From: Protaetiibacter sp.
GTDB lineage: Bacteria; Actinomycetota; Actinomycetes; Actinomycetales; Microbacteriaceae
Assembly: GCA_030150265.1 (NCBI GenBank)
Contig: JASLGG010000044.1
Coordinates: 1 to 12,035 of the forward strand
Length of the DNA stretch: 12,035 bases
Direction of reading: 5' to 3'
A program made the position numbers and the translations under genes. The notes below the pieces were generated by a model. That model was not told where the DNA came from. It ran no database searches and worked only from the letters and a program-made list of their open reading frames with translations. Below, piece by piece: positions 1-6,065 of the stretch. Numbering within the stretch: the first letter of the stretch is position 1; every line of letters starts with the position of its first letter.

Positions 1-1096
1 CGCCCGCGACCGCGAGCGCCGGCGGGAACGCGCCGACCGCGCCCAGCACCGCTCCCGCGAGGAGGGCGACCGCGCCGCCGAGCACCGCCGCCGGCACCAG
101 CAGGTGGCCGACGAACAGCTCGAGCCGCTCCGCGAGCGGGACCGGCGCCGCCATGATGCGGCGCCCGCGGCGGCGCACGAGCGAGGCCGCTCCCTCGAGG
201 AACTTGAGCTGCTGCACCCGGAACGCGCGCAGGTCGACCGGCGCGTCCTCCTCGCCCATGACATCCGGTGCGAGGACGACGCGGAGGCCGGCGCGACGCA
301 GCTCGACGGTCAGCGCGACATCCTCCATGACGCATCCCGGCACCCCGCCGACGCGGCGCACGGCGTCGGCGTCGAGCAGGGCGACCCGGCCGAGGAACCA
401 CGGCGCTGTCCGGCCGCGCTGGCTCACCGCGAGGTGGGTGGCGGGCAGAGCGCCGAGCAGCGCCGCGAAGCGGGTGCGGGCGGCACGCGGCACGGGATGC
501 CCCTGCACGACGGCGACCCCGGGCGACATCCGGTCCCGCAGTCCGCGCGCCGCATGCCGCGGCAGGCTCTGGTCGCTGTCGACCACGAGCCACAGCTCCG
601 GCGCGTCGGTGAGCGTCGCGAGCGCGTGGCTGAGGTTGCCTCCCTTGAAGCCGCTCCGATCGGCGCGCCGCACGACACGGCAGCGATGGATGCGGGCGAA
701 GTCATCGACCGCCGCGCGCCCCTCGGGGGTGCGCGAGTCGTCGAGCACGATGAGCTCGACCGGGATGTCCTGGTCGCCGCAGGCGAGCGCCCGCCGCCCG
801 TCGAAGTCGTCGGCGACGCACATCACGACGGCGACGCGGCGCCGGTCCGTACCGGGCGCCGCATCCGCATCCGGGGCACGGCACGTCGCCGCGCGGATCA
901 GCAGCCCCAGCTGGTGCACCGCCGACGCCCACACGGGCACGAAGCCGCACGCCGCGAGCACCGTCAGGGCGACGATCGCCGGACCGCGGTGCAGGTTCGC
1001 GAGCACCAGCAGCACGCCCGCGGCGAGCGGCAGCACGAGCACGGCCGCCCACAGCGGCGACGGGACGGGACGCGGGGACGGTGTGAGGGGGCTCAT
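1..1096 (-). CDS. Family 2 glycosyltransferase, membrane-bound (3' end outside window)
   Basis: The minus frame from ATG 1096 is open to the window edge: 365 codons with no stop. GGAG lies 7 bases before this ATG and fixes the start. Two hydrophobic segments (about residues 16-35 and 40-62) precede a GT-A style domain. It holds an ADD motif at 95-97 after a hydrophobic strand, a DD pair at 119-120, KGGN near 150, a DSD metal/nucleotide-binding motif at 173-175, and an ED pair at 258-259 in the acceptor/catalytic-base position. A QQLKF motif at 295-299 takes the place of the usual QxxRW. Hydrophobic helices resume at about 325. This architecture matches processive or polyprenol-linked GT2 enzymes that transfer a sugar at the membrane; donor and acceptor cannot be read from the sequence. 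It is divergent from xseB and has the same base composition as its neighbours. The family call is solid; the substrate is unknown. Confidence 0.88.
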   Translation of the reverse strand, partial: MSPLTPSPRPVPSPLWAAVLVLPLAAGVLLVLANLHRGPAIVALTVLAACGFVPVWASAVHQLGLLIRAATCRAPDADAAPGTDRRRVAVVMCVADDFDGRRALACGDQDIPVELIVLDDSRTPEGRAAVDDFARIHRCRVVRRADRSGFKGGNLSHALATLTDAPELWLVVDSDQSLPRHAARGLRDRMSPGVAVVQGHPVPRAARTRFAALLGALPATHLAVSQRGRTAPWFLGRVALLDADAVRRVGGVPGCVMEDVALTVELRRAGLRVVLAPDVMGEEDAPVDLRAFRVQQLKFLEGAASLVRRRGRRIMAAPVPLAERLELFVGHLLVPAAVLGGAVALLAGAVLGAVGAFPPALAVAG

Positions 1097-1240
1097 GGCC
1101 ACACTCCAGCAGCGGGAGAGCCGTCACGGCGCATCGACGGCGCGATCCCGGGGACGGATCCGGGAGGTCCCCGAGCGCTCGCGCGGGGCGGCATCGGGGC
1201 GTCCCCGGACGCGGGCCCGGAGCGGTGTCGGCCGCGGCGC

Positions 1241-1246
1241 TAAGCT
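1241..1246 (+). promoter_or_regulatory. -10 box of xseB operon, leaderless type
   Basis: TAAGCT is followed by six bases (GGAACC) and then ATG 1253, which puts the expected transcription start at or next to the A of the start codon. There is no clear -35 and no separate Shine-Dalgarno sequence. The same geometry recurs at four other genes in this window, which strengthens the call. Confidence 0.6.
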
Positions 1247-1252
1247 GGAACC

Positions 1253-1474
1253 ATGACCGACGCCACCCCCGCGGACGTCGCCGCGCTCAGCTACGAGGAG
1301 GCGCGCGACGAGCTCGTGCAGGTGGTGCAGCGCCTCGAGCAGGGTGCCGCGACCCTCGAGGAGTCGCTCGCCCTGTGGGAGCGGGGCGAGGCGCTCGCCC
1401 GCCGCTGCGAGGAATGGCTCGTGGGCGCCAAGGCGCGCCTCGAGGCGGCACGCGCCGCGGCCGAGCAGTCGTGA
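1253..1474 (+). CDS. xseB: Exodeoxyribonuclease VII small subunit
   Basis: This 73-residue protein is the usual size for XseB. It is an all-helical hairpin with the family pattern SYEEARDEL, then LEQG, then LEESLALWERGEAL, followed by a charged second helix. In known systems several XseB chains bind one XseA catalytic chain to form exonuclease VII, which degrades single-stranded DNA from both ends into short oligonucleotides. The start is the ATG that follows a leaderless-type -10 box. It is the first gene of the xseB-DUF4245-carbonic anhydrase-fumC operon. Its stop codon overlaps the GTG of the next gene by four bases (GTGA). The partner gene xseA, often directly upstream, is not here; a divergent glycosyltransferase gene occupies that place. 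Confidence 0.93.
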   Translation: MTDATPADVAALSYEEARDELVQVVQRLEQGAATLEESLALWERGEALARRCEEWLVGAKARLEAARAAAEQS

Positions 1475-2121
1475 GCCCGCGCGGCAGCGGCGTCGACGCA
1501 TCCGGTCGCCCCATCGTGGCGGAGCTCGGGCGCGCCGAGACGCCGCAGGAGACGGCCGAGCGCAAGGCCGCCGCGAGCGTCAAGCGCCGGGCCAACCAGA
1601 CCATGCTCAACCTCGCGATCGCCACGGTCGTCTCCGCCCTCATCGCCGTCGTCATCGTGGTGACGGTGGGGCTCGTCGACAGCGGATCGCGGATCGCCCC
1701 CGTCGACTACCGCGCGGAGGGACAGGCGGCGGCCGGCGCCGTCTCCGAGCCGATCGTCGTGCCGGAGCTGCCCGACGGCTGGACCGCCAACCGGGCGCAG
1801 CTCGTGCGCGGCTCCGACGGGGTGACCTCCTGGGAGATCGGCTTCGTGACCCCGGGCGAGCGCTACATCGCGCTCGTGCAGGGCGTCGACGCGAACGCCA
1901 GCTGGCTCGCCGCCCAGGTGCGCAGCGCGAAGCCCGGGCCGGTCGTGCCGATCGGCGGCGTCGACTGGACCAGCTACGACCGGCGCCAGGTGGGCTCACC
2001 GGGCAACGTCGCCTACGCGCTCGTCACCACCTCGGGGGGCTCGACGATCGTGCTCGCCGGAACCGCCGACGACACCGAGTTCGAGGTGCTCGCCGCCGCC
2101 GTCGCGAAGGAGCTGCCATGA
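1471..2121 (+). CDS. DUF4245 domain membrane-anchored protein
   Basis: This 216-residue protein starts at a GTG whose last two bases belong to the xseB TGA, so translation is probably coupled. A charged cytoplasmic N-terminus with an RAETPQETAERKAAASVKRR-type stretch precedes one strong transmembrane helix at about residues 46-70. An extracytoplasmic domain of about 145 residues follows, with the DUF4245 features: LPDGWTANRAQL, a W-x-IGFVTP stretch, and a final segment ending in LAAAV. No function is established for the family, and no catalytic motif is visible. In mycobacteria, as I recall, the homologue sits near glpX and fumC; here fumC is two genes downstream and glpX is absent. The longer in-frame reading that begins at 1225 overlaps xseB in another frame and is not the real start. 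Confidence 0.87.
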   Translation: MSPRGSGVDASGRPIVAELGRAETPQETAERKAAASVKRRANQTMLNLAIATVVSALIAVVIVVTVGLVDSGSRIAPVDYRAEGQAAAGAVSEPIVVPELPDGWTANRAQLVRGSDGVTSWEIGFVTPGERYIALVQGVDANASWLAAQVRSAKPGPVVPIGGVDWTSYDRRQVGSPGNVAYALVTTSGGSTIVLAGTADDTEFEVLAAAVAKELP

Positions 2122-2741
2122 CCGCCGACCGCCGCACCCCCGCCGACGCCTGGCGCGAGATGGTGCGCGGCAACCAGCGCTTCGTCGCCGGCGAGCCGCG
2201 CCATCCCCGGCAGGACGTGGAGCGCCGCGAGGAGCTCGCGGGCTCGCAGGCGCCGCACGCCGCGCTCTTCGGCTGCAGCGACTCCCGGCTCGCGGCCGAG
2301 ATCATCTTCGACAAGGGGCTCGGCGACCTGTTCGTGGTGCGCAACGCGGGCCACGTCATCACCGACTCCGTGATCGCCTCGCTCGAGTACCCCGTCGCGC
2401 TCCTCGACGTGCCGCTCATCGTCGTGCTCGCGCACGACGCCTGCGGCGCGGTGCGCGCGGCCATCGACCTCGACGCCCCCGACGCGAAGCCGCTGCCACC
2501 GCACATCGCGGGGCTCGTGGCGGGCATCCGCCCGGCCGTGCGCGCGGCGCCGTCGCGCGCGGCGGAGGATGTGGGGCTCACCCACCTCGGCCGCACCGTG
2601 ACCGATCTCGTGGCGCGCTCCGAGCTCATCTCCGACGCGATCGCCGAGGGCCGCCTGGCCGTCGTCGGCGCCAACTACAAGCTCCTCGAGGGCGTCGCCG
2701 TGCCGTCCGTGGTGATCGGCGACGTCGGCCTCGAGAACTGA
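2118..2741 (+). CDS. Beta-class carbonic anhydrase
   Basis: This 207-residue protein interconverts CO2 and bicarbonate in the cytoplasm. Zinc ligands are visible as C53 in CSDSR (with the D55/R57 dyad) and H106 and C109 in HDACGAV. GNQRFVAG near residue 18, VVRNAGHV near 73 and a C-terminal GANYKL stretch complete the family pattern. It closely resembles what I recall of the mycobacterial Rv3588c-type enzyme, including the aspartate after the zinc histidine, so I expect an active enzyme. The ATG overlaps the DUF4245 stop (ATGA), indicating coupling. Its position just before fumC suggests co-expression with central carbon metabolism, where bicarbonate feeds anaplerotic carboxylation; that link is an inference. 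Confidence 0.95.
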   Translation: MTADRRTPADAWREMVRGNQRFVAGEPRHPRQDVERREELAGSQAPHAALFGCSDSRLAAEIIFDKGLGDLFVVRNAGHVITDSVIASLEYPVALLDVPLIVVLAHDACGAVRAAIDLDAPDAKPLPPHIAGLVAGIRPAVRAAPSRAAEDVGLTHLGRTVTDLVARSELISDAIAEGRLAVVGANYKLLEGVAVPSVVIGDVGLEN

Positions 2742-2765
2742 CCTCCCGCACCGAAAGGCACCCCC

Positions 2766-4163
2766 ATGAGCACCGACGCCGACTACCGGATCGAGCACGA
2801 CACGATGGGCGAGGTGCGGGTCCCCGCATCCGCCCTCTACCGCGCGCAGACGCAGCGGGCCGTCGAGAACTTCCCCATCTCCGGCACGGGGCTCGAGGCC
2901 GCCCAGATCGTGGCGCTCGCGCGCGTCAAGCGCTCCGCCGCCATCGTCAATAAGGAGCTCGGCGTGCTCGACGGGGCGGTCGCGGATGCCATCGTCGCGG
3001 CCGCCGACGAGATCATCGCGGGGCGCCACCACGAGCACTTCCCGGTCGACACCTACCAGACCGGCTCGGGCACGAGCTCGAACATGAACATGAACGAGGT
3101 GCTCGCGACCCTCGCCACCGAGAAGCTCGGCGCGCCTGTGCATCCGAACGACCACGTGAACGCCTCGCAGTCCTCCAACGACGTGTTCCCCACCTCGGTG
3201 CACGTGGCGGTCACCGGAGCGCTCATCGGCGACCTCGTGCCGGCGCTCGACCACCTCGCGACCGCGCTCGAGCAGAAGGCGGCGCTCTGGAAGGACGCGG
3301 TCAAGCCCGGCCGCACCCACCTCATGGACGCGACGCCCGTGACCCTCGGCCAGGAGTTCGGCGGCTACGCCCGCCAGATGCGCCTCGGCATCGAGCGGGT
3401 CGAGGCGGCGCTCCCCCGCGTCGCGGAGGTGCCGCTCGGCGGCACGGCGGTCGGCACCGGCATCAACACGCCGAAGGGCTTCCCGCAGAAGGTCATCGCC
3501 GAGCTCGCGGCGTCGTCGGGGCTGCCGATCACCGAGGCGCTCGACCACTTCGAGGCGCAGGCCAACCGCGACGGGCTCGTGGAGGCATCCGGCGCCCTCC
3601 GCGTGATCGCCGTCTCGCTCACCAAGATCTGCAACGACCTGCGCTGGATGGGATCCGGCCCCAACACCGGGCTCGGCGAGCTGCACATCCCCGACCTGCA
3701 GCCGGGCTCCTCGATCATGCCGGGCAAGGTGAACCCCGTCGTGCCGGAGGCCGTGATCATGGTCGGCGCGCGCGTGATCGGCAACGACGCGACCGTGGCG
3801 TGGGCGGGCGCGACGGGCAGCTTCGAGCTCAACGTCGCGATCCCCGTGATGGGCACGGCGCTGCTCGAGTCGATCCGCCTGCTCGCCAACTCGACGCGCG
3901 TGCTCGCCGACAAGACGGTCGCGGGCCTCGAGGCGAACCTCGAGCGCGCGGCGGCCCTCGCCTGCATGTCGCCGTCGATCGTGACGCCGCTCAACAAGTT
4001 CATCGGCTACGAGAACGCGGCGAAGATCGCCAAGCACGCGGTGGCGCAGGGCATCACCGTGCGCGAGGCGACGCTCGACCTCGGCTTCGTGGAGCGCGGC
4101 GAGCTCACACTCGAGCAGCTCGATGCGGCGCTCGACGTGCTCTCGATGACCCACCCGGGCTGA
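2766..4163 (+). CDS. fumC: Class II fumarate hydratase
   Basis: This 465-residue protein is full length for the iron-independent fumarase family. It catalyses reversible hydration of fumarate to L-malate in the TCA cycle as a homotetramer. Visible motifs are TGSGTSSNMNMNE from residue 99, HPNDHVNASQSSND, GRTHLMDATP with H185, GTAVGTGINT, and the mobile loop GSSIMPGKVNP at 314-324 that carries the catalytic serine. The segment after the loop reads PVVPEA, as in actinobacterial FumC. Aspartase is the main alternative because the superfamily shares this loop, but the HPNDHVN stretch favours fumarase. AAAGG seven bases before the ATG is a good ribosome binding site. It is the last gene of the operon, 24 bases after the carbonic anhydrase stop. 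Confidence 0.95.
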   Translation: MSTDADYRIEHDTMGEVRVPASALYRAQTQRAVENFPISGTGLEAAQIVALARVKRSAAIVNKELGVLDGAVADAIVAAADEIIAGRHHEHFPVDTYQTGSGTSSNMNMNEVLATLATEKLGAPVHPNDHVNASQSSNDVFPTSVHVAVTGALIGDLVPALDHLATALEQKAALWKDAVKPGRTHLMDATPVTLGQEFGGYARQMRLGIERVEAALPRVAEVPLGGTAVGTGINTPKGFPQKVIAELAASSGLPITEALDHFEAQANRDGLVEASGALRVIAVSLTKICNDLRWMGSGPNTGLGELHIPDLQPGSSIMPGKVNPVVPEAVIMVGARVIGNDATVAWAGATGSFELNVAIPVMGTALLESIRLLANSTRVLADKTVAGLEANLERAAALACMSPSIVTPLNKFIGYENAAKIAKHAVAQGITVREATLDLGFVERGELTLEQLDAALDVLSMTHPG

Positions 4164-4229
4164 GCCGCACCTCATCCCGCTGGGCCGCCGCCCCATCCGC
4201 ACCTCTCCGCGGCCCCCGCCCAACCCCCG

Positions 4230-4353
4230 CAGAAATGCAGGACGGGTTCTCAGAAATGCAGGAGATCCGGTTCCGTCGGCGCCTATCCGCAGGCGACGTC
4301 GGGCGTCTCCGGTCAGGTCTCCTGCAGTTCTGAACCAGGCTCCTGCATTTCTG
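4230..4353. repeat. Paired inverted repeat built from four CAGAAATGCAGGA boxes
   Basis: CAGAAATGCAGGA occurs at 4230-4242 and 4251-4263 on the plus strand. On the minus strand it occurs at 4353-4341, and with one substitution (CAGAACTGCAGGA) at 4332-4320. Each pair has a 21-base period, so two 34-base arms face each other across 56 bases. The structure sits at the meeting point of two convergent genes and could fold into a long hairpin acting as a bidirectional terminator. The arm at 4320-4353 lies inside the 3' end of the membrane protein gene. Confidence 0.8.
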
Positions 4354-5440
4354 AGGGAGTTGGGGAGGGGGTCGGCAGGCGGGAGGGCAGCAGGCCGACG
4401 AGGGCGGCGGCGATCGCGAAGCCGAAACCGACGAGCCCGAGCAGCGGTCCGGATTCCGCCGCGTCGCCCCCGGAGGTCGCGAAGGCGTCGGCCATGCCCA
4501 TCCCCATCCCGAAGCCGACGAACCACGAGCCGCCTGCCACGAGGGCGACGCCGAGGATGCCGATGCCGATGAGGCGCCGCGCGGTCATGAGCCGGCGGAT
4601 GCGCGGATGCGGCAGCGCGGCGAGCACCACGAGCGCGAGCGCGGCGAGCGCCCACAGCGCCGCCCAGCCGATCGGGAGCACGGGACTCGGCAGCTCCCGG
4701 GCTGCCGCGAGCCCGGCGTAGATCTGGTCGAGCGTCATGCCGGGCATCCGGGCGAGCGGATTCCAGACGTAGACGTGCAGGAGCGTGCCGGCGAGCATCG
4801 CGAGGATCGCGGATGCCGACGCCGCCGCGAGCGCGACCGCGCCGCCGCGCCGCAGGGGCCGCGCCTGCGTCCGCGGGTCCTCGACGAGCAGCACCACGAC
4901 GAACCCGAGCAGCGCCGCGGCGAGCATCGGCACGCCCAGGAACGGGACGAGCGCCGTGGCCGCCACGGCGAGGGGCGCCGTGATCGCGATCGCCGTGTCC
5001 GCCGCCGTCCAGCCGCGCACCGGGCGTGCCCGCCGCCGTGCACGGAGCGCCCCGAGGAGGGCCGCGAGCGTCGCGGCGCCCGCGAGCACCGCGGCCGCGA
5101 GGAGCACCCGACCACCCCATGCGGTTGCCGCGCCGCCGATCAGATCGCCCCAGGCGCCCCACCAGAAGCCGGCGAGGAGCAGGAGGAGCGCCGTCGAACC
5201 GCTCGCGAGCGCGATCCGCATCCGCCGGAAGGCCAGCCGCCGGGCGGGCACACCGCTCGTCGCGGGGTCCTCCCGGTCGAGACCGAGGGCGAGGCCCAGG
5301 GCGCCCGCCACGACGCCCCAGCGCGAGAGGCCCAGGCCGTTCGCCCCCGCGAGGTCGGCCAGCCACTCCTCGCGGTAGCGCTCGCGGACCCCGGCGGGCA
5401 CGGTGGCGGCGACCGCCCGCACGACGAGCTCGGCGATCAC
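4313..5440 (-). CDS. PadR-linked multi-pass membrane protein
   Basis: This is a 375-residue protein of unassigned function. It begins at a GTG (5440) that overlaps the PadR stop as GTGA; the longer open frame upstream runs through the PadR gene and is a shadow. An amphipathic N-terminal region with VRERYREEWLADLAGA (about residues 18-33) resembles the short cytoplasmic prefix seen in membrane proteins encoded next to PadR regulators. About eight hydrophobic helices follow, separated by short basic loops; an unusual GFGMGMGM run lies near residue 313. There is no Walker motif, no ABC-2 signature that I recognise, and no catalytic motif. The last 13 residues (SEMQEPGSELQET) are encoded by the inverted-repeat arm at 4320-4353, so the natural C-terminus may have been replaced. 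The regulator gene and its operator suggest inducible expression. Confidence 0.78.
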   Translation of the reverse strand: MIAELVVRAVAATVPAGVRERYREEWLADLAGANGLGLSRWGVVAGALGLALGLDREDPATSGVPARRLAFRRMRIALASGSTALLLLLAGFWWGAWGDLIGGAATAWGGRVLLAAAVLAGAATLAALLGALRARRRARPVRGWTAADTAIAITAPLAVAATALVPFLGVPMLAAALLGFVVVLLVEDPRTQARPLRRGGAVALAAASASAILAMLAGTLLHVYVWNPLARMPGMTLDQIYAGLAAARELPSPVLPIGWAALWALAALALVVLAALPHPRIRRLMTARRLIGIGILGVALVAGGSWFVGFGMGMGMADAFATSGGDAAESGPLLGLVGFGFAIAAALVGLLPSRLPTPSPTPSEMQEPGSELQET

Positions 5441-5754
5441 GACGCCGCTCCCGCGATCCGCGTGGCCGCCCGCGCCGGCGCGCGCCGGACGCGCGTCACC
5501 GCCTCCCGCGCCGCGGGGGCGCCCTCGGCGGTCAGAACGTAGAGGCGCCGCCGCGGCCCCGACCGCGCCGGGTCGTCCTCCCAGGCGGAGGAGACCCATC
5601 CGGCGCGCTCCAGCCGCTCGAGGATCGGGTACACGCTTCCCGCGGGGCGGTCGGTGGCATGCACGACGCGCAGGCCCCACAGGGGCTCCCCCGCGTCGAG
5701 CAGGGCGGCGAGCACGTCGGCGGTCGCCGGGGTGAGACGGCTGAGCGGTTCCAT
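5437..5754 (-). CDS. PadR family transcriptional regulator
   Basis: This 105-residue winged-helix protein has the PadR pattern: an N-terminal helix (TPATADVLAALLDAG), LWGLRVVHATDRPAGSVYPILERLERAGW as the recognition helix region (about residues 25-54), then a wing with RRRLYVLTAEG near 70-80. The long C-terminal dimerisation helix of larger PadR proteins is reduced to a short arginine- and alanine-rich tail, as in the short subgroup. The start is ATG 5754, placed six bases after TAGATT, a leaderless-type -10. The gene overlaps the membrane protein gene by four bases, so the pair is an operon. PadR proteins usually repress themselves and a neighbouring membrane or transport gene until a ligand binds; a matching palindrome lies directly upstream. 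The ligand cannot be predicted. Confidence 0.9.
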   Translation of the reverse strand: MEPLSRLTPATADVLAALLDAGEPLWGLRVVHATDRPAGSVYPILERLERAGWVSSAWEDDPARSGPRRRLYVLTAEGAPAAREAVTRVRRAPARAATRIAGAAS

Positions 5755-5760
5755 GCGCTA

Positions 5761-5779
5761 AATCTAGCTATATAGAGAT
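5761..5779 (-). promoter_or_regulatory. PadR promoter with overlapping operator-like palindrome
   Basis: An AT-rich island in very GC-rich DNA. The palindrome ATCTnnnTATAnnnAGAT at 5762-5779 is symmetric at 12 of 18 positions. On the minus strand TAGATT (5766-5761) serves as the -10, followed by TAGCGC and the PadR ATG. The palindrome overlaps the -10 and extends upstream of it, so bound protein would block polymerase. Autoregulation by the adjacent PadR is the simplest reading. Confidence 0.6.
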
Positions 5780-5787
5780 AGCGGCGC

Positions 5788-5805
5788 ATCATCCTCCCGG
5801 ATGAT
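5788..5805 (-). terminator. Short hairpin at end of small membrane protein gene
   Basis: ATCATCC and GGATGAT form a perfect 7-bp stem around a 4-base loop. The stem overlaps the stop codon of the upstream gene and separates it from the PadR promoter. No T tract follows, so termination strength is uncertain. Confidence 0.35.
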
Positions 5806-6032
5806 CACCACACGGGCCCCGACGACAGGAGCAGCAGCAGGCACAGTCCGAGCGCGATGAGGCCCGCGAGGTTCAGCCAGCGCAGCCGCTTGTAGAAGGC
5901 ATCGGGTTGCGGATCCTCCTCGGGCGGGGCGCCCCAGTAGCCGAGCCAGCGCCACTGCATCCGCGGCAGCACGAGGCCCCAGGCGGTCATGAGCAGGCCG
6001 AGGATGAGGGGCAGCAGCAGCCAACCGGGCAC
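5805..6032 (-). CDS. Small two-helix membrane protein, unknown function
   Basis: A 75-residue protein with hydrophobic helices at about residues 4-21 and 52-70. They are joined by a polar loop containing WRWLGYWGAPPEED and DAFYKRLRW, a tryptophan- and tyrosine-rich pattern that looks conserved rather than accidental. I do not recognise a named family with confidence. The start is GTG 6032, six bases after TAGGGT, the same leaderless geometry as PadR and xseB. It lies 33 bases after the phoH stop on the same strand but appears to have its own promoter. The reverse frame gives no competing gene. Confidence 0.65.
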   Translation of the reverse strand: MPGWLLLPLILGLLMTAWGLVLPRMQWRWLGYWGAPPEEDPQPDAFYKRLRWLNLAGLIALGLCLLLLLSSGPVW

Positions 6033-6038
6033 GCGCCC

Positions 6039-6044
6039 ACCCTA
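6039..6044 (-). promoter_or_regulatory. -10 box of small membrane protein gene, leaderless type
   Basis: On the minus strand TAGGGT is followed by GGGCGC and then GTG 6032. Spacing to the start codon is exactly six bases, as at xseB, PadR, the prenyltransferase and trhA. No -35 is evident. Confidence 0.5.
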
Positions 6045-6065
6045 TCCGCGCCCGCCGCGGGCGGC

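Noticed and set aside
104..1256. Two long plus-strand frames opposite the glycosyltransferase
   Set aside because: The minus frame shows clear GT2 motifs and a ribosome binding site; the plus frames are arginine-rich shadows.
4230..4353. CRISPR-like array
   Set aside because: Only four short boxes occur, in two opposite orientations, with 8-base spacers within each pair and no cas gene. The organisation is palindromic rather than array-like.
2013..5366. Very long minus-strand open frame of more than 1,100 codons opposite fumC and the carbonic anhydrase
   Set aside because: It is the codon mirror of the plus-strand genes in high-GC DNA: low-complexity, rich in arginine, histidine, glutamate and valine, with no domain. 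It overlaps four well-supported genes.
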